From the NCBI RefSeq assembly GCF_009674495.1, contig NZ_WKJN01000008.1, positions 161,356-225,355 of the forward strand: DNA of 64,000 nucleotides. Reading direction: 5' to 3'. The notes under the pieces are model-generated. The model worked only from the letters and a program-made list of their open reading frames with translations. It had not been told where the DNA came from and did no database searches. Positions 1 through 9,086 of the stretch are shown one piece after another (within the stretch, counting starts at the first letter, position 1; every line of letters begins with the position of its first letter). The position numbers and the translations under genes were made by a program. This DNA is from Duganella alba. Lineage in GTDB: Bacteria; Pseudomonadota; Gammaproteobacteria; Burkholderiales; Burkholderiaceae_D.

Positions 1-30
1 CAGCAGTTCTTCAAAAGTGGCGATGTTCAT
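1..30 (-). CDS. N-terminal fragment of an unidentified protein (cut by window edge)
   Basis: Only the first ten codons are in the window, reading leftwards from an ATG at 30. The encoded start is MNIATFEELL. A GAAAGGAA ribosome-binding site lies just upstream on the minus strand, which is why I accept the start. The fragment is too short to assign a family; similar N-termini occur on small uncharacterised betaproteobacterial proteins, but this is only a memory-based impression. It is divergent from the nitrate reductase island, so the 31-227 gap probably carries both promoters. Confidence 0.5.
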   Translation of the reverse strand, partial: MNIATFEELL

Positions 31-115
31 AACAGTTCCTTTCGGTGGCCGCGCGACGCGGCGGCCCAACCATATGTATAGCGCGCTTCGGCGGCGCTGC
101 CCATGCGCATGAATG

Positions 116-130
116 ACTAGGCGGCCTAGT
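116..130. promoter_or_regulatory. Perfect CTAG-containing palindrome, possible operator
   Basis: ACTAGGC and GCCTAGT form a perfect 7-bp inverted repeat around one central G. CTAG is usually rare in such genomes, yet the same GCCTAGT string recurs at 594-600, at the end of the next gene, and more CTAG repeats follow there. The position, in the divergent gap before the NosL-like gene and the nar operon, suits an operator. The binding protein is unknown. Confidence 0.4.
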
Positions 131-227
131 TCTTTTGCAGTACGCCGAGGTGGCATAAACCTGATCTGCGTCATGGATTTCTGGCGACGCGGCCATGGAC
201 AATGGCCGAGCAATGAAAGGAATTCCG

Positions 228-599
228 ATGCGAACTCAATTCGACCGCCGCACCGCCGGAAGATTCGCGGCGGCGCTTGGCGTGCTGACGTTGACCGTGG
301 TGCTGTGCGACGGCTACGGCCGCGAAGGCGGCACTGCCTTGCCGCCAGCCGACGGCTCGTGCAACGTGGTGCAGGCGCAGATCCGCTACGACAGCGGACG
401 CACGCTGCGCTATTGCAGCGTATCGGCCATGTTCACCCAGCTGGTCGCGCTGGAACAACCGGGCCTGGTGCGCGCCGCCCTGGTGCTGGGTGCGGACGGC
501 CGCTGGCTGGACGCCCGCCATGCCGTTTATCCGTATCGTACAGGGCAGCTCAGCTACCGCCAGCTGCTGGACGCCTGCGCCCGCGCCACCTGCGCCTAG
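228..599 (+). CDS. NosL-like exported protein preceding narG
   Basis: A 123-residue protein. The ATG at 228 is chosen over upstream ATGs at 195 and 213 because AAAGGAA sits at the right distance. The N-terminus has a basic stretch (residues 1-12) and a hydrophobic segment (about 13-26) ending in VVLC, so it is exported and perhaps a lipoprotein. The mature part resembles NosL-type copper-binding accessory proteins: an AQIRYDSGRTLRYCSVSAMF stretch (NosL proteins have AQI...F(S/D)SVRDMF) and a WLDARHAVYP stretch (NosL: WIDAxxAxYV). The usual N-terminal CGM motif is degenerate; only a lone Cys before NVVQ remains. It lies 121 bases upstream of narG in the same direction. A role in metal delivery or redox work for nitrate respiration is inference; the NosL assignment rests on pattern similarity only. 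Confidence 0.55.
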   Translation: MRTQFDRRTAGRFAAALGVLTLTVVLCDGYGREGGTALPPADGSCNVVQAQIRYDSGRTLRYCSVSAMFTQLVALEQPGLVRAALVLGADGRWLDARHAVYPYRTGQLSYRQLLDACARATCA

Positions 600-603
600 T
601 CGT

Positions 604-634
604 CTAGTCATTTAGGACTAGTCGGGCTACTCCT
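604..634 (+). promoter_or_regulatory. Candidate nar regulatory region: CTAGTC inverted repeat and a NarL-type heptamer
   Basis: CTAGTC (604-609) and GACTAG (616-621) form a perfect 6-bp inverted repeat with a 6-base spacer. GACTAGTC at 616-623 is itself a palindrome. TACTCCT at 628-634 fits the NarL heptamer consensus TACYYMT. All lie within 120 bases of the narG start, and a NarL-like regulator is encoded at 11053. No FNR/Anr box (TTGAT-N4-ATCAA) is visible between 600 and 720. A single heptamer can occur by chance. Confidence 0.35.
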
Positions 635-720
635 TCTCACTGCGCCGCGCAGCCGTCTTGCCGATTCCCTCGCGCCGCCGGCCTCCGTAGACTGCTCTCA
701 TCGTAGAGTGAGGAGGTAGC

Positions 721-3700
721 ATGAGTCATTTTCTGGATCGCCTGAAGTTCTTCAACAAAACCACGTCGACGTTCTCCGACGGCCATGGCGCCGTCGTCAA
801 CGAGGACCGTACCTGGGAAAACGCCTATCGCCAGCGCTGGCAGCACGACAAGATCGTGCGCTCCACGCACGGCGTCAACTGCACCGGGTCGTGCAGCTGG
901 AAGGTGTATGTGAAGAATGGTCTGATTACCTGGGAAACCCAGCAAACGGATTATCCGCGCACCCGCCCGGACCTGCCCAACCACGAGCCGCGCGGCTGCC
1001 CGCGGGGCGCCAGCTATTCCTGGTACGTGTATTCGGCACAGCGCGTCAAGTATCCGATGGTGCGCGGTCGCCTGATGGAAATGTGGCGCGAGGCGCGCAA
1101 GACCATGGATCCTGTCACCGCCTGGGAATACATCAGCCAGGACCCCGAACGCTCGGCGCGTTACAAAACGATCCGCGGCCTGGGCGGCTTCGTGCGCGCC
1201 AGTTGGGATGAATCCAACGAGATGATCGCTGCCGCCAACGCGCTGACCATCAAGAAGTATGGGCCGGACCGCATTGTCGGCTTCTCGCCGATTCCCGCCA
1301 TGTCGATGGTCAGCTACGCCGCCGGCACGCGCTATTTGTCGCTGATTGGCGGCGTGGCGCTGAGCTTCTACGACTGGTACTGCGATCTGCCGCCGGCCAG
1401 TCCGCAGGTATGGGGCGAGCAGACCGACGTGCCGGAATCGGCCGACTGGTACAACTCCACCTACCTGATGGTGTGGGGTTCCAACGTGCCGATGACGCGC
1501 ACGCCGGACGCCCACTTCTACACCGAAGTGCGCTACAAGGGCACCAAGACCGTCGCCGTATCGTCGGACTTCGGCGAGATGGCCAAGTTCGGCGACATCT
1601 GGCTGGCGCCGAAACAAGGTACCGATGCCGCGCTGGCGATGGCCATGGGCCACGTGATACTCAACGAATACCACAGCGCGCAGCAGTCGCGGTACTTCAA
1701 GGAATACGCCAAGCAGTACACCGATTTTCCGATGCTGGTACTGCTGAAGGACCACAACGGCACGCTGGCGCCGGACTACTTCCTGCGCGCTTCGCACCTG
1801 GCAGACAACCTGGATGAAACCAATAATCCGGAGTGGAAGACCCTGGCGATCGACGAAGTCAGCGGCCGCATCGTCGCGCCGGCCGGTTCCATCGGCTTCC
1901 GCTGGGGCGAGTCGGGCAAGTGGAATCTGGAGATGAAGGAGGGCGGCAACAGCGCGCCCGTCGATCCGCAGCTGTCCTTGCTGGGCTGCGGCGACGATGT
2001 GGTGCCGGTCGGCTTCCCTTACTTCGGCGGCAAGGACGCCAGCGATATGCTACTGCGGAACGTGCCGGTCAAGCGCCTGGTGCTGGGCGACGGCACCACC
2101 GCGCTGGTGGCCACCGTGTTCGACCTGACAATGGCCAACTACGGCATCGACCGTGGCCTCGGCGGCGGCAACGTCGCCACCAGCTACGAGGACGACGTGC
2201 CGTACACGCCGGCCTGGCAGGAGAAGCACACCGGCGTCAAGGCGGCCGACGTCATCACCGTCGCGCGCCAGTTCGCCGAGAACGCCGACAAAACGCGTGG
2301 CAAGAGCATGGTCATCGTCGGCGCGGCGCTGAACCACTGGTATCACATGGACATGACCTATCGCGGCATCATCAACATGCTGATGATGTGCGGCTGCATC
2401 GGCCAGTCCGGTGGCGGCTGGGCGCACTATGTGGGCCAGGAGAAGTTGCGCCCGCAGACCGGATGGACGCCGCTGGCCTTCGCGCAGGACTGGAACCGTC
2501 CGATGCGCCAGATGAACGGCACGTCCTTCTTCTACAACCACACCAGTCAATGGCGCCACGAAAAGCTGCATACCGAGGAAATCGCGTCGCCGTTCGCCGG
2601 CGCCGACGTCGCGCCCATGACGCTGCTGGACTACAACGCCAAGGCCGAGCGCCTCGGCTGGCTGCCGTCGGCGCCGCAGCTGCAAACCAATCCGCTGGAG
2701 GTTACGCGCGCCGCCGCGGCGGCAGGAGTCAAGCCGGTCGACTATGCGGTGGAGCAGATCAGGCAGGGCAAGCTGGAATTCTCCTGCGACGATCCGGACA
2801 ACCCGGCCAACTTCCCGCGCAACATGTTCGTCTGGCGCTCGAATATCCTGGGCAGCTCGGGCAAGGGCCACGAGTACTTCCTGAAATACCTGCTGGGCAC
2901 CCAGAACGCGCTGATGAGCGACGAGGACAACTGCATCAAGCCCACGCATGTCAAGGTGCGGCCGGCCGCCGAAGGCAAGCTGGATCTGCTGGTGGTGCTG
3001 GACTTCCGCATGTCCACCACCTGTTTGTACGGCGATATCGTGCTGCCGACAGCCACCTGGTACGAGAAGGACGACCTGAATACATCGGATATGCATCCGT
3101 TCATTCACCCGCTATCGGAAGCCGTGCAGCCGCTGTGGCAATCGCGCTCGGACTGGGAGATCTACAAGGGCATCGCACAGAAGTTCGAGGAAATCGGCGG
3201 CGCCTATCTCGGCAAGCAGCAGGACATCGTGCTGACGCCGCTGATGCACGACACCCCTGGTGAACTGGGCCAGCCCTTCGATCCGAAGGACTGGCGTGCC
3301 GGCGAGTGCGAACCGGTTCCCGGCAAGACCATGCCCAACTTTACGGTGGTGGAGCGCGACTACACGCAGATCTACCAGAAATTCACCGCCATCGGTCCGC
3401 TGCTGGAATCCATCGGCAACGGCGGCAAGGGCATCGGCTGGAAGACCGGTCATGAAGTCGACGTCCTGCGCGGCATCAACCGCACGGTGCTCAAGGAAGG
3501 TATCGCCAAGGGCCAACCACGCCTCGACACCGCCATCGACGCGGCCGAGATGATCCTGTCGCTGGCGCCGGAAACCAATGGCCACGTGGCGGTCAAGGCC
3601 TGGGAGGCTTTGTCCAAAATCACGGGCCGCGACCACACGCACCTGGCGCTGCCGCGCGAGCACGACACCATCCGCTTCCGCGACGTGCAGGCGCAGCCGC

Positions 3701-4419
3701 GCAAGATCATCTCGTCGCCGACGTGGTCCGGCCTGGAGTCGGAAGAAGTCAGCTACAACGCCTGCTACACCAACGTGCATGAGCTGATCCCATGGCGCAC
3801 GCTGACGGGGCGCCAGCAGTTCTACCAGGATCACCGCTGGATGCGCGATTTTGGCGAAGGCTTGTGCGTCTACAAACCGGCCATCAACACCAAGACCACG
3901 ACGGCGATGCTGGGAGCGACACCCAACGGCAACAAGGAGATCGCGCTGAACTTCATCACGCCGCACCAGAAGTGGGGCATTCACTCCACCTACTCGGACA
4001 ACCTGCGCATGCTGACGCTGTCGCGCGGCGGGCCGCATGTGTGGCTGTCGGAGGTGGATGCGCAGGCCGCTGGCATCATCGACAACGACTGGATCGAAGT
4101 CTTCAACGTCAACGGCACGCTGACCGCCCGCGCCATCGTCAGCCAGCGGGTGCCGGAGGGCATGACGCTGATGTATCACGCGCAGGAAAAAATCATCAAC
4201 GTGCCGGGATCGGAACAGTCGGGCAAGCGTGGCGGCATCCACAACTCGGTGACGCGCGCCGTCACCAAGCCGACCCACATGATCGGCGGTTATGCGCAGC
4301 TGTCGTGGGGCTTCAATTATTACGGCACGGTGGGTTCCAACCGCGATGAATTCGTGTTGGTGCGGAAGATGAACAAGATCGATTGGCTGGAAGGCCCACT
4401 GCAAGGAGCAAATGAATGA
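721..4419 (+). CDS. narG: Respiratory nitrate reductase, alpha subunit
   Basis: 1232 residues, the usual length for NarG, the Mo-bis-MGD catalytic subunit that reduces nitrate to nitrite on the cytoplasmic face of the membrane. The FS0 iron-sulfur ligands are present as H50, C54, C58 and C93. The molybdenum ligand Asp is D222 in CDLPPASP, the same number as in E. coli. There is no Tat leader, as expected for the membrane-bound cytoplasmic enzyme. AGGAGG lies 6 bases before the ATG. The stop overlaps narH by four bases (ATGA), so it is the first structural gene of a translationally coupled narGHJI operon. Electrons come from NarI through NarH. Confidence 0.98.
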   Translation: MSHFLDRLKFFNKTTSTFSDGHGAVVNEDRTWENAYRQRWQHDKIVRSTHGVNCTGSCSWKVYVKNGLITWETQQTDYPRTRPDLPNHEPRGCPRGASYSWYVYSAQRVKYPMVRGRLMEMWREARKTMDPVTAWEYISQDPERSARYKTIRGLGGFVRASWDESNEMIAAANALTIKKYGPDRIVGFSPIPAMSMVSYAAGTRYLSLIGGVALSFYDWYCDLPPASPQVWGEQTDVPESADWYNSTYLMVWGSNVPMTRTPDAHFYTEVRYKGTKTVAVSSDFGEMAKFGDIWLAPKQGTDAALAMAMGHVILNEYHSAQQSRYFKEYAKQYTDFPMLVLLKDHNGTLAPDYFLRASHLADNLDETNNPEWKTLAIDEVSGRIVAPAGSIGFRWGESGKWNLEMKEGGNSAPVDPQLSLLGCGDDVVPVGFPYFGGKDASDMLLRNVPVKRLVLGDGTTALVATVFDLTMANYGIDRGLGGGNVATSYEDDVPYTPAWQEKHTGVKAADVITVARQFAENADKTRGKSMVIVGAALNHWYHMDMTYRGIINMLMMCGCIGQSGGGWAHYVGQEKLRPQTGWTPLAFAQDWNRPMRQMNGTSFFYNHTSQWRHEKLHTEEIASPFAGADVAPMTLLDYNAKAERLGWLPSAPQLQTNPLEVTRAAAAAGVKPVDYAVEQIRQGKLEFSCDDPDNPANFPRNMFVWRSNILGSSGKGHEYFLKYLLGTQNALMSDEDNCIKPTHVKVRPAAEGKLDLLVVLDFRMSTTCLYGDIVLPTATWYEKDDLNTSDMHPFIHPLSEAVQPLWQSRSDWEIYKGIAQKFEEIGGAYLGKQQDIVLTPLMHDTPGELGQPFDPKDWRAGECEPVPGKTMPNFTVVERDYTQIYQKFTAIGPLLESIGNGGKGIGWKTGHEVDVLRGINRTVLKEGIAKGQPRLDTAIDAAEMILSLAPETNGHVAVKAWEALSKITGRDHTHLALPREHDTIRFRDVQAQPRKIISSPTWSGLESEEVSYNACYTNVHELIPWRTLTGRQQFYQDHRWMRDFGEGLCVYKPAINTKTTTAMLGATPNGNKEIALNFITPHQKWGIHSTYSDNLRMLTLSRGGPHVWLSEVDAQAAGIIDNDWIEVFNVNGTLTARAIVSQRVPEGMTLMYHAQEKIINVPGSEQSGKRGGIHNSVTRAVTKPTHMIGGYAQLSWGFNYYGTVGSNRDEFVLVRKMNKIDWLEGPLQGANE

Positions 4420-5972
4420 AGATCAGAGCACAAATCGGCATGGTGCTGAACCTGGACAAATGTATCGGTTGCCACACCTGCTCGGTCACCTGCAAGAACG
4501 TGTGGACCAGCCGTGACGGCGTGGAATACGCATGGTTCAACAACGTCGAGACCAAGCCGGGCATCGGTTATCCGAAGCATTGGGAAGACCAGGCAAAGTG
4601 GAACGGCGGCTGGCGCCGCACCGATAGCGGCAAGATCGAGCCGCGCCAGGGCAGCCGCCTGAAGATCCTGGCGCAGATCTTCGCCAATCCGAACCTGCCA
4701 AACATCGACGAGTACTACGAGCCGTTCACCTACGACTACGAGCGCCTGCAAAATGCGCCGCTGGTGGAGACGCCGCCGACCGCTCGTCCGATTTCTGTCA
4801 TCACCGGCAAGAAGATGGAGAAGATCGAGTGGGGGCCGAATTGGGAGGATGACCTGGGCGGCGAATTTGCCCAGCGCAGCAAGGACACGCTGTTCGAGAA
4901 CGTGCAGAAGGAAATGTACGGCACGTTCGAGAACACCTTCATGATGTATCTGCCGCGCCTCTGCGAGCATTGCCTCAACCCCGCCTGCGTCGCATCCTGC
5001 CCATCCGGTTCGGTGTACAAGCGCGAAGATGACGGCATTGTGTTGATCGATCAGGACAAGTGCCGTGGATGGCGCATGTGCATTTCCGGTTGCCCGTACA
5101 AGAAGATCTACTACAACTGGTCTTCAGGCAAGGCGGAGAAGTGCACCTTCTGCTATCCGCGTATCGAAGCCGGCCAGCCTACCGTTTGCTCGGAGACTTG
5201 CGTGGGCCGCATCCGCTACCTCGGCGTGCTGCTGTACGACGCCGACAAGATCGAAGCCGCCGCCTCGGTGGCCGATCCGCGCGACCTGTATCCGTCGCAG
5301 TTGGACATGTTCCTCGATCCGCACGATCCCGCAGTGATCGAGGAGGCGCGCCGCCAGGGCATTCCCGACTCGTGGCTGGAATCGGCCAGGCGCTCGCCGG
5401 TCTACAAGATGGCGGTCGAGTGGAAGGTGGCGTTCCCGCTGCATCCCGAATACCGCACCTTGCCCATGGTATGGTACATCCCGCCGCTGTCGCCGATCCA
5501 GGCCGCCGCCGAATCCGGCCGCATGGGCAGGAACGGCATCCTGCCGGACACGCAAAGCCTGCGCATTCCGGTGCAGTACCTGGCCAACCTGCTGACCGCC
5601 GGCGACCAGCCGCCGGTGATCAAGGCGCTGGACCGCATGCTGGCAATGCGCGCCTACATGCGCAGCAAGAGCGTCGACGGCGTGCCGGATCTGGAAGTGC
5701 TGAAGCAGGTCGGACTCGACGCGGCAACCGTGGAGGACATGTATCACATCATGGCCATCGCCAATTATGAAGACCGCTTCGTCATCCCGAGCAGTCACAA
5801 GGAGATGGCGGAGGACAGCTTCAACGAGAAGGGCAGCTGTGGCTTCACCTTCGGCAATGGTTGCTCGGACGGCGTCAGCGACGCCAGCTTGTTCGGAAAG
5901 CGCAAACATGGTTCGGAAATTTTCATGATGATGCCGAAGTCGCGGAAGAAACAGGAGAACGCAGATGTCTAA
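4416..5972 (+). CDS. narH: Respiratory nitrate reductase, beta (iron-sulfur) subunit
   Basis: 518 residues. Four ferredoxin-like cysteine groups are visible: C16/C19/C22/C26; C183/C186/C191/C195; C216/W219/C222/C226; and C243/C246/C258/C262. Trp219 replaces one Cys, the classic NarH feature that creates the [3Fe-4S] cluster. The protein passes electrons from the NarI hemes to NarG. Its start lies in the last codons of narG and its end overlaps narJ by eight bases, so the subunits should be made in fixed ratio. Confidence 0.98.
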   Translation: MKIRAQIGMVLNLDKCIGCHTCSVTCKNVWTSRDGVEYAWFNNVETKPGIGYPKHWEDQAKWNGGWRRTDSGKIEPRQGSRLKILAQIFANPNLPNIDEYYEPFTYDYERLQNAPLVETPPTARPISVITGKKMEKIEWGPNWEDDLGGEFAQRSKDTLFENVQKEMYGTFENTFMMYLPRLCEHCLNPACVASCPSGSVYKREDDGIVLIDQDKCRGWRMCISGCPYKKIYYNWSSGKAEKCTFCYPRIEAGQPTVCSETCVGRIRYLGVLLYDADKIEAAASVADPRDLYPSQLDMFLDPHDPAVIEEARRQGIPDSWLESARRSPVYKMAVEWKVAFPLHPEYRTLPMVWYIPPLSPIQAAAESGRMGRNGILPDTQSLRIPVQYLANLLTAGDQPPVIKALDRMLAMRAYMRSKSVDGVPDLEVLKQVGLDAATVEDMYHIMAIANYEDRFVIPSSHKEMAEDSFNEKGSCGFTFGNGCSDGVSDASLFGKRKHGSEIFMMMPKSRKKQENADV

Positions 5973-6630
5973 CCGGGGCTATCGAGTGCTGTCGTCACTG
6001 TTGCTGTATCCCGAGCCGGAGCTGCTGTCGTCGCAGACGATGCTCAACCAGCTGCTGCTGGAGGAGCTGCCCGATTGGCACACGACGCTGCAGGAACTGT
6101 TCGCCCATATTGGCGGCGCACCGCTGATCGATTTGCAGCAGCAGTATGTGATGACGTTCGACCGTAATCCGTCGCATTCCCTGCATCTGTTCGAACATAT
6201 CCATGGCGAGTCGCGCGACCGTGGCCAGGCGATGGTGGACCTGATGGCCGAATACAGCCGTCACGGCCTGCAAATGGTGGGCGACGACCTGCCGGACTAT
6301 GTGCCGCTGTTCCTGGAGTTCCTGTCGCAGCAGACAGCGGAAGAAGCGGAGCGCCTGCTGGGTGACGCCATCCACGTGCTGGCGCATATCGGCCGCAAGC
6401 TGCGCGCCAACGGCAGCCCGTATGCCTGCATTTTCGAACTGCTGCAAACACAGACGGTGATACAGGCCGAGGAACTGAGCGGCCCACCGGTACGCGACAT
6501 GGACGAAGCGCTGGAGATCTTCGGTCCCGGTGCGGACGGCATCGAACCGCTGCTGAAATCCACGCCGCTGGCCGGCGGTGCGCATCCGGTCAATTTTTAC
6601 CCCAAGGCGGCAGCGCCGCAGCGTCACTGA
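5965..6630 (+). CDS. narJ: Nitrate reductase assembly chaperone
   Basis: 221 residues, a TorD/NarJ-family all-helical chaperone that holds apo-NarG for cofactor insertion and membrane attachment and is not part of the final enzyme. The family signature is seen in RNPSHSLHLFEHIHGESRDRGQAM split around residues 68-92, followed by an acidic DDLPDYVPLFLEFL region. The start overlaps narH by eight bases. It lies between narH and narI as in most nar operons. Confidence 0.96.
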   Translation: MSNRGYRVLSSLLLYPEPELLSSQTMLNQLLLEELPDWHTTLQELFAHIGGAPLIDLQQQYVMTFDRNPSHSLHLFEHIHGESRDRGQAMVDLMAEYSRHGLQMVGDDLPDYVPLFLEFLSQQTAEEAERLLGDAIHVLAHIGRKLRANGSPYACIFELLQTQTVIQAEELSGPPVRDMDEALEIFGPGADGIEPLLKSTPLAGGAHPVNFYPKAAAPQRH

Positions 6631-6641
6631 AGGAGAGCGCC

Positions 6642-7325
6642 ATGAACTACCTGAATCAATTCCTGTTCGGGATTTACCCTTACATCGCGCTGGCGATTTT
6701 CTTCGTGGGCAGCCTGGTGCGCTTCGACCGCGAGCAGTACACGTGGAAATCCGAATCCAGTCAGACGCTCAACACCGGCATGCTGCGCCTCGGCAGTCCG
6801 CTGTTCCACGTCGGCATACTGGGTCTGCTCTTCGGTCACGCGGCTGGCTTGCTGACGCCTGTGTGGGTATGGGATGCGCTGGGCGTCAGCCATACCCTCA
6901 AGCAGCTGGTGGCGATGACGGCCGGCGGCGTGATGGGTTCCATGTGCCTGCTGGGTCTCCTGATGCTGTTGGCGCGCCGTTTCAGCAACGGCCGCGTTCG
7001 CGCCCAGACCACTTTCAAGGATAGGCTGGTGCTGCTTTGGCTGCTGGCGACCTTGCTGCTTGGTCTGTCGTCGATTCTCGTGTCGGCCGGCCATCTGGAT
7101 GGTCACATGATGGTGTTGCTGATGACCTGGGCCCAGCACGTCGTGACCTTCCGTGGCGACGCGGCGCTGTTCGTTGAAGGCGCGCCGCTGATCTTCAAGA
7201 TTCACCTGTTCATGGGCATGTCGTTGTTCGTCATATTCCCGTTCACCCGCCTGGTGCATGTGTGGAGCGGATTCGGTGCGGTGACTTACCTGGCCCGCGC
7301 CTATCAACTGGTGCGTTCGCGTTAA
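6642..7325 (+). CDS. narI: Respiratory nitrate reductase, gamma (cytochrome b) subunit
   Basis: 227 residues with five predicted membrane helices. It oxidises quinol and anchors NarGH. The four heme-b ligands are H56, H66, H188 and H206, almost the same numbers as in E. coli NarI (56, 66, 187, 205). The N-terminal MNYLNQFLFG sequence is also typical. An AAGGAG site precedes the ATG, 11 bases after narJ. Confidence 0.97.
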   Translation: MNYLNQFLFGIYPYIALAIFFVGSLVRFDREQYTWKSESSQTLNTGMLRLGSPLFHVGILGLLFGHAAGLLTPVWVWDALGVSHTLKQLVAMTAGGVMGSMCLLGLLMLLARRFSNGRVRAQTTFKDRLVLLWLLATLLLGLSSILVSAGHLDGHMMVLLMTWAQHVVTFRGDAALFVEGAPLIFKIHLFMGMSLFVIFPFTRLVHVWSGFGAVTYLARAYQLVRSR

Positions 7326-7335
7326 GGAGCTGATC

Positions 7336-8082
7336 ATGGGTATTGCAGTCAACGGCGTGGATATCAGCGACAGCGCCATCGAAGCGGAAATCATGCACCA
7401 TCAACAGGCGGAAAACCCGCTGCGTGAGGCGGTGCACGAAGTGGTGCTGCGCCGCGTGCTGCTGGACGAGGCGGCGCGGCTGGGCATCGCCGGCCAAGGT
7501 GAGGACGAGCGTATCGAAGCGCTGTTCGCGTGCGAGGTGACGGTGCCGCAGGCGGATGACGACGCCTGCCTGCGCTACTACATCGGGCAGGCGGAGCGCT
7601 TCCGCAGCGGCGACCTGGTGGAGGCGCGTCACATCCTGTTTCAGGTGACGCCAGCGGCGCCGCTGGAGCTGATGCGGCAGACGGCGGAGGCCATCCTCGC
7701 AGAGCTTCAGGCGCAGCCCGCGCGCTTCGCCGAACTGGCCGCGCAATATTCCAATTGCCCGTCGGGCGCCATTGGTGGCAGCCTGGGGCAGCTGGCGCGC
7801 GGCCAGTGCGTGCCGGAGTTCGACGAGCTGCTGTTCCGCCTGCAGCCGGGCGAACTGTCCGGCCGCCTGCTGGAGACGCGGTTTGGGCTGCACATCGTGC
7901 AGGCGCAGCGGCGTGTTGCGGGGGAAGTGATCCCGTTCGCCACCTTGAAGGCGCAGATCGCCGACGAGCTGCAACGCCAGTCGTGGCAGCGTGCCCTGCA
8001 CCAGTATCTGCACATCCTTGTCGGCCGCGCCGATATCGAGGGTGTGGAGCTGGAAGGCGCCAACTCTCCGCTGGTGCAATAA
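7336..8082 (+). CDS. Parvulin-type peptidyl-prolyl isomerase (NifM-like)
   Basis: 248 residues. The central part (about 96-195) is a PpiC/rotamase domain: EARHILFQV at the first strand, then FAELAAQYSNCPSG, GGSLGQLARGQCVPEF and FGLHIVQAQ. There is no signal peptide, so it acts in the cytoplasm, unlike SurA or PrsA. It begins 10 bases after narI with AAGGAG and its TAA overlaps the moaA ATG (TAATG). Parvulins at this place in nar operons are common in Burkholderiales and probably help fold NarG or another Nar subunit; that role is inferred from position. Confidence 0.88.
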   Translation: MGIAVNGVDISDSAIEAEIMHHQQAENPLREAVHEVVLRRVLLDEAARLGIAGQGEDERIEALFACEVTVPQADDDACLRYYIGQAERFRSGDLVEARHILFQVTPAAPLELMRQTAEAILAELQAQPARFAELAAQYSNCPSGAIGGSLGQLARGQCVPEFDELLFRLQPGELSGRLLETRFGLHIVQAQRRVAGEVIPFATLKAQIADELQRQSWQRALHQYLHILVGRADIEGVELEGANSPLVQ

Positions 8083-9056
8083 TGCTGAGCGACCGGTTTG
8101 GCCGATCGATCGACTATCTCAGGGTGTCGGTCACGGATCGCTGCGATTTGCGCTGTACCTACTGCATGCCCAAGGACTTCAAAGGCTATGAAGATCCGCC
8201 TGACTGGCTGAGTTTTGCGGAAATCGAGCGCGTGGTGGCGGCTTTCGCGCGCCTCGGCACCTCGCGCGTGCGGCTCACCGGTGGCGAGCCGCTGACCCGC
8301 CGCAATCTGCCACAGTTGGCGTCGCGGCTGTCTTCGCTGCCTGGCGTGGGCGATTTGTCGCTGTCGACCAACGGCACGCGGCTGGCCCGCCATGCCGAAG
8401 CCTTACGTGCGGCGGGCATCACCCGCGTCAACGTCAGCCTGGATACGCTGGACCGTGACTGCATGACCACCATCACGGGGCGCGACTGCCTGCCCATCGT
8501 GCTGCAAGGCTTGCAGGCCGCGAAGGATGCCGGGCTGGCGCCGGTCAAGATCAACATGGTGGCCATGCGTGGCGTGAACGACGCCGAAATCGACGCCATG
8601 GCTGCCTTCTGCATCGAGCAGCAGTTCGTGCTGCGGCTGATCGAAGTCATGCCGATGGGCGAAACGGGCCAGAATACGGCCTACCTGAACCTGGCTCCGA
8701 TCCAGCTGCGGCTGGCCGCGAAATTCGGGTTGAAGCCGCAGGCGCTGGAACTGGGCGGCGGGCCGGCGCGCTACTGGACCAAGCAGGATGGTATGGCCAG
8801 CATCGGCTTTATCACGCCGATGTCGCAGCATTTCTGCGCCACTTGCAACCGTGTGCGGCTGTCGGTGGATGGCACCTTGTATCTGTGCCTTGGCCAGGAA
8901 GTGCAATATCCGCTGCGGCCGTTGCTGCGCGGCGGCGCCCCCGATGCGGAACTGGAGCATGCGATACGCGAGGCGGTGGAACTGAAGCCGTCGGAACACG
9001 ACTTCGGCCGCCAGCCGGAAAAGATCGTCCGCTTCATGTCGCAGACGGGCGGTTAA
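8082..9056 (+). CDS. moaA: GTP 3',8-cyclase (molybdenum cofactor synthesis)
   Basis: 324 residues. A radical-SAM enzyme that starts molybdopterin synthesis from GTP. The SAM cluster motif is C21-x3-C25-x2-C28 in CDLRCTYC. The second C-terminal cluster lies in FCATCNRVR plus a Cys in LYLCLG. The protein ends in the double-glycine MSQTGG tail needed for activity in this family. The ATG at 8082 is used because it overlaps the preceding stop and gives the expected N-terminus; an in-frame extension to 7755 runs inside the isomerase gene. Placing moaA behind narI ties cofactor supply to NarG production. Confidence 0.96.
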   Translation: MLSDRFGRSIDYLRVSVTDRCDLRCTYCMPKDFKGYEDPPDWLSFAEIERVVAAFARLGTSRVRLTGGEPLTRRNLPQLASRLSSLPGVGDLSLSTNGTRLARHAEALRAAGITRVNVSLDTLDRDCMTTITGRDCLPIVLQGLQAAKDAGLAPVKINMVAMRGVNDAEIDAMAAFCIEQQFVLRLIEVMPMGETGQNTAYLNLAPIQLRLAAKFGLKPQALELGGGPARYWTKQDGMASIGFITPMSQHFCATCNRVRLSVDGTLYLCLGQEVQYPLRPLLRGGAPDAELEHAIREAVELKPSEHDFGRQPEKIVRFMSQTGG

Positions 9057-9086
9057 GCCATCCGTGTATACTGGCGCGGTTACCAA

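Noticed and set aside
7755..8081. Upstream extension of moaA
   Set aside because: It runs inside the isomerase gene in another frame. The ATG at 8082 overlaps the preceding stop and gives the normal MoaA N-terminus.
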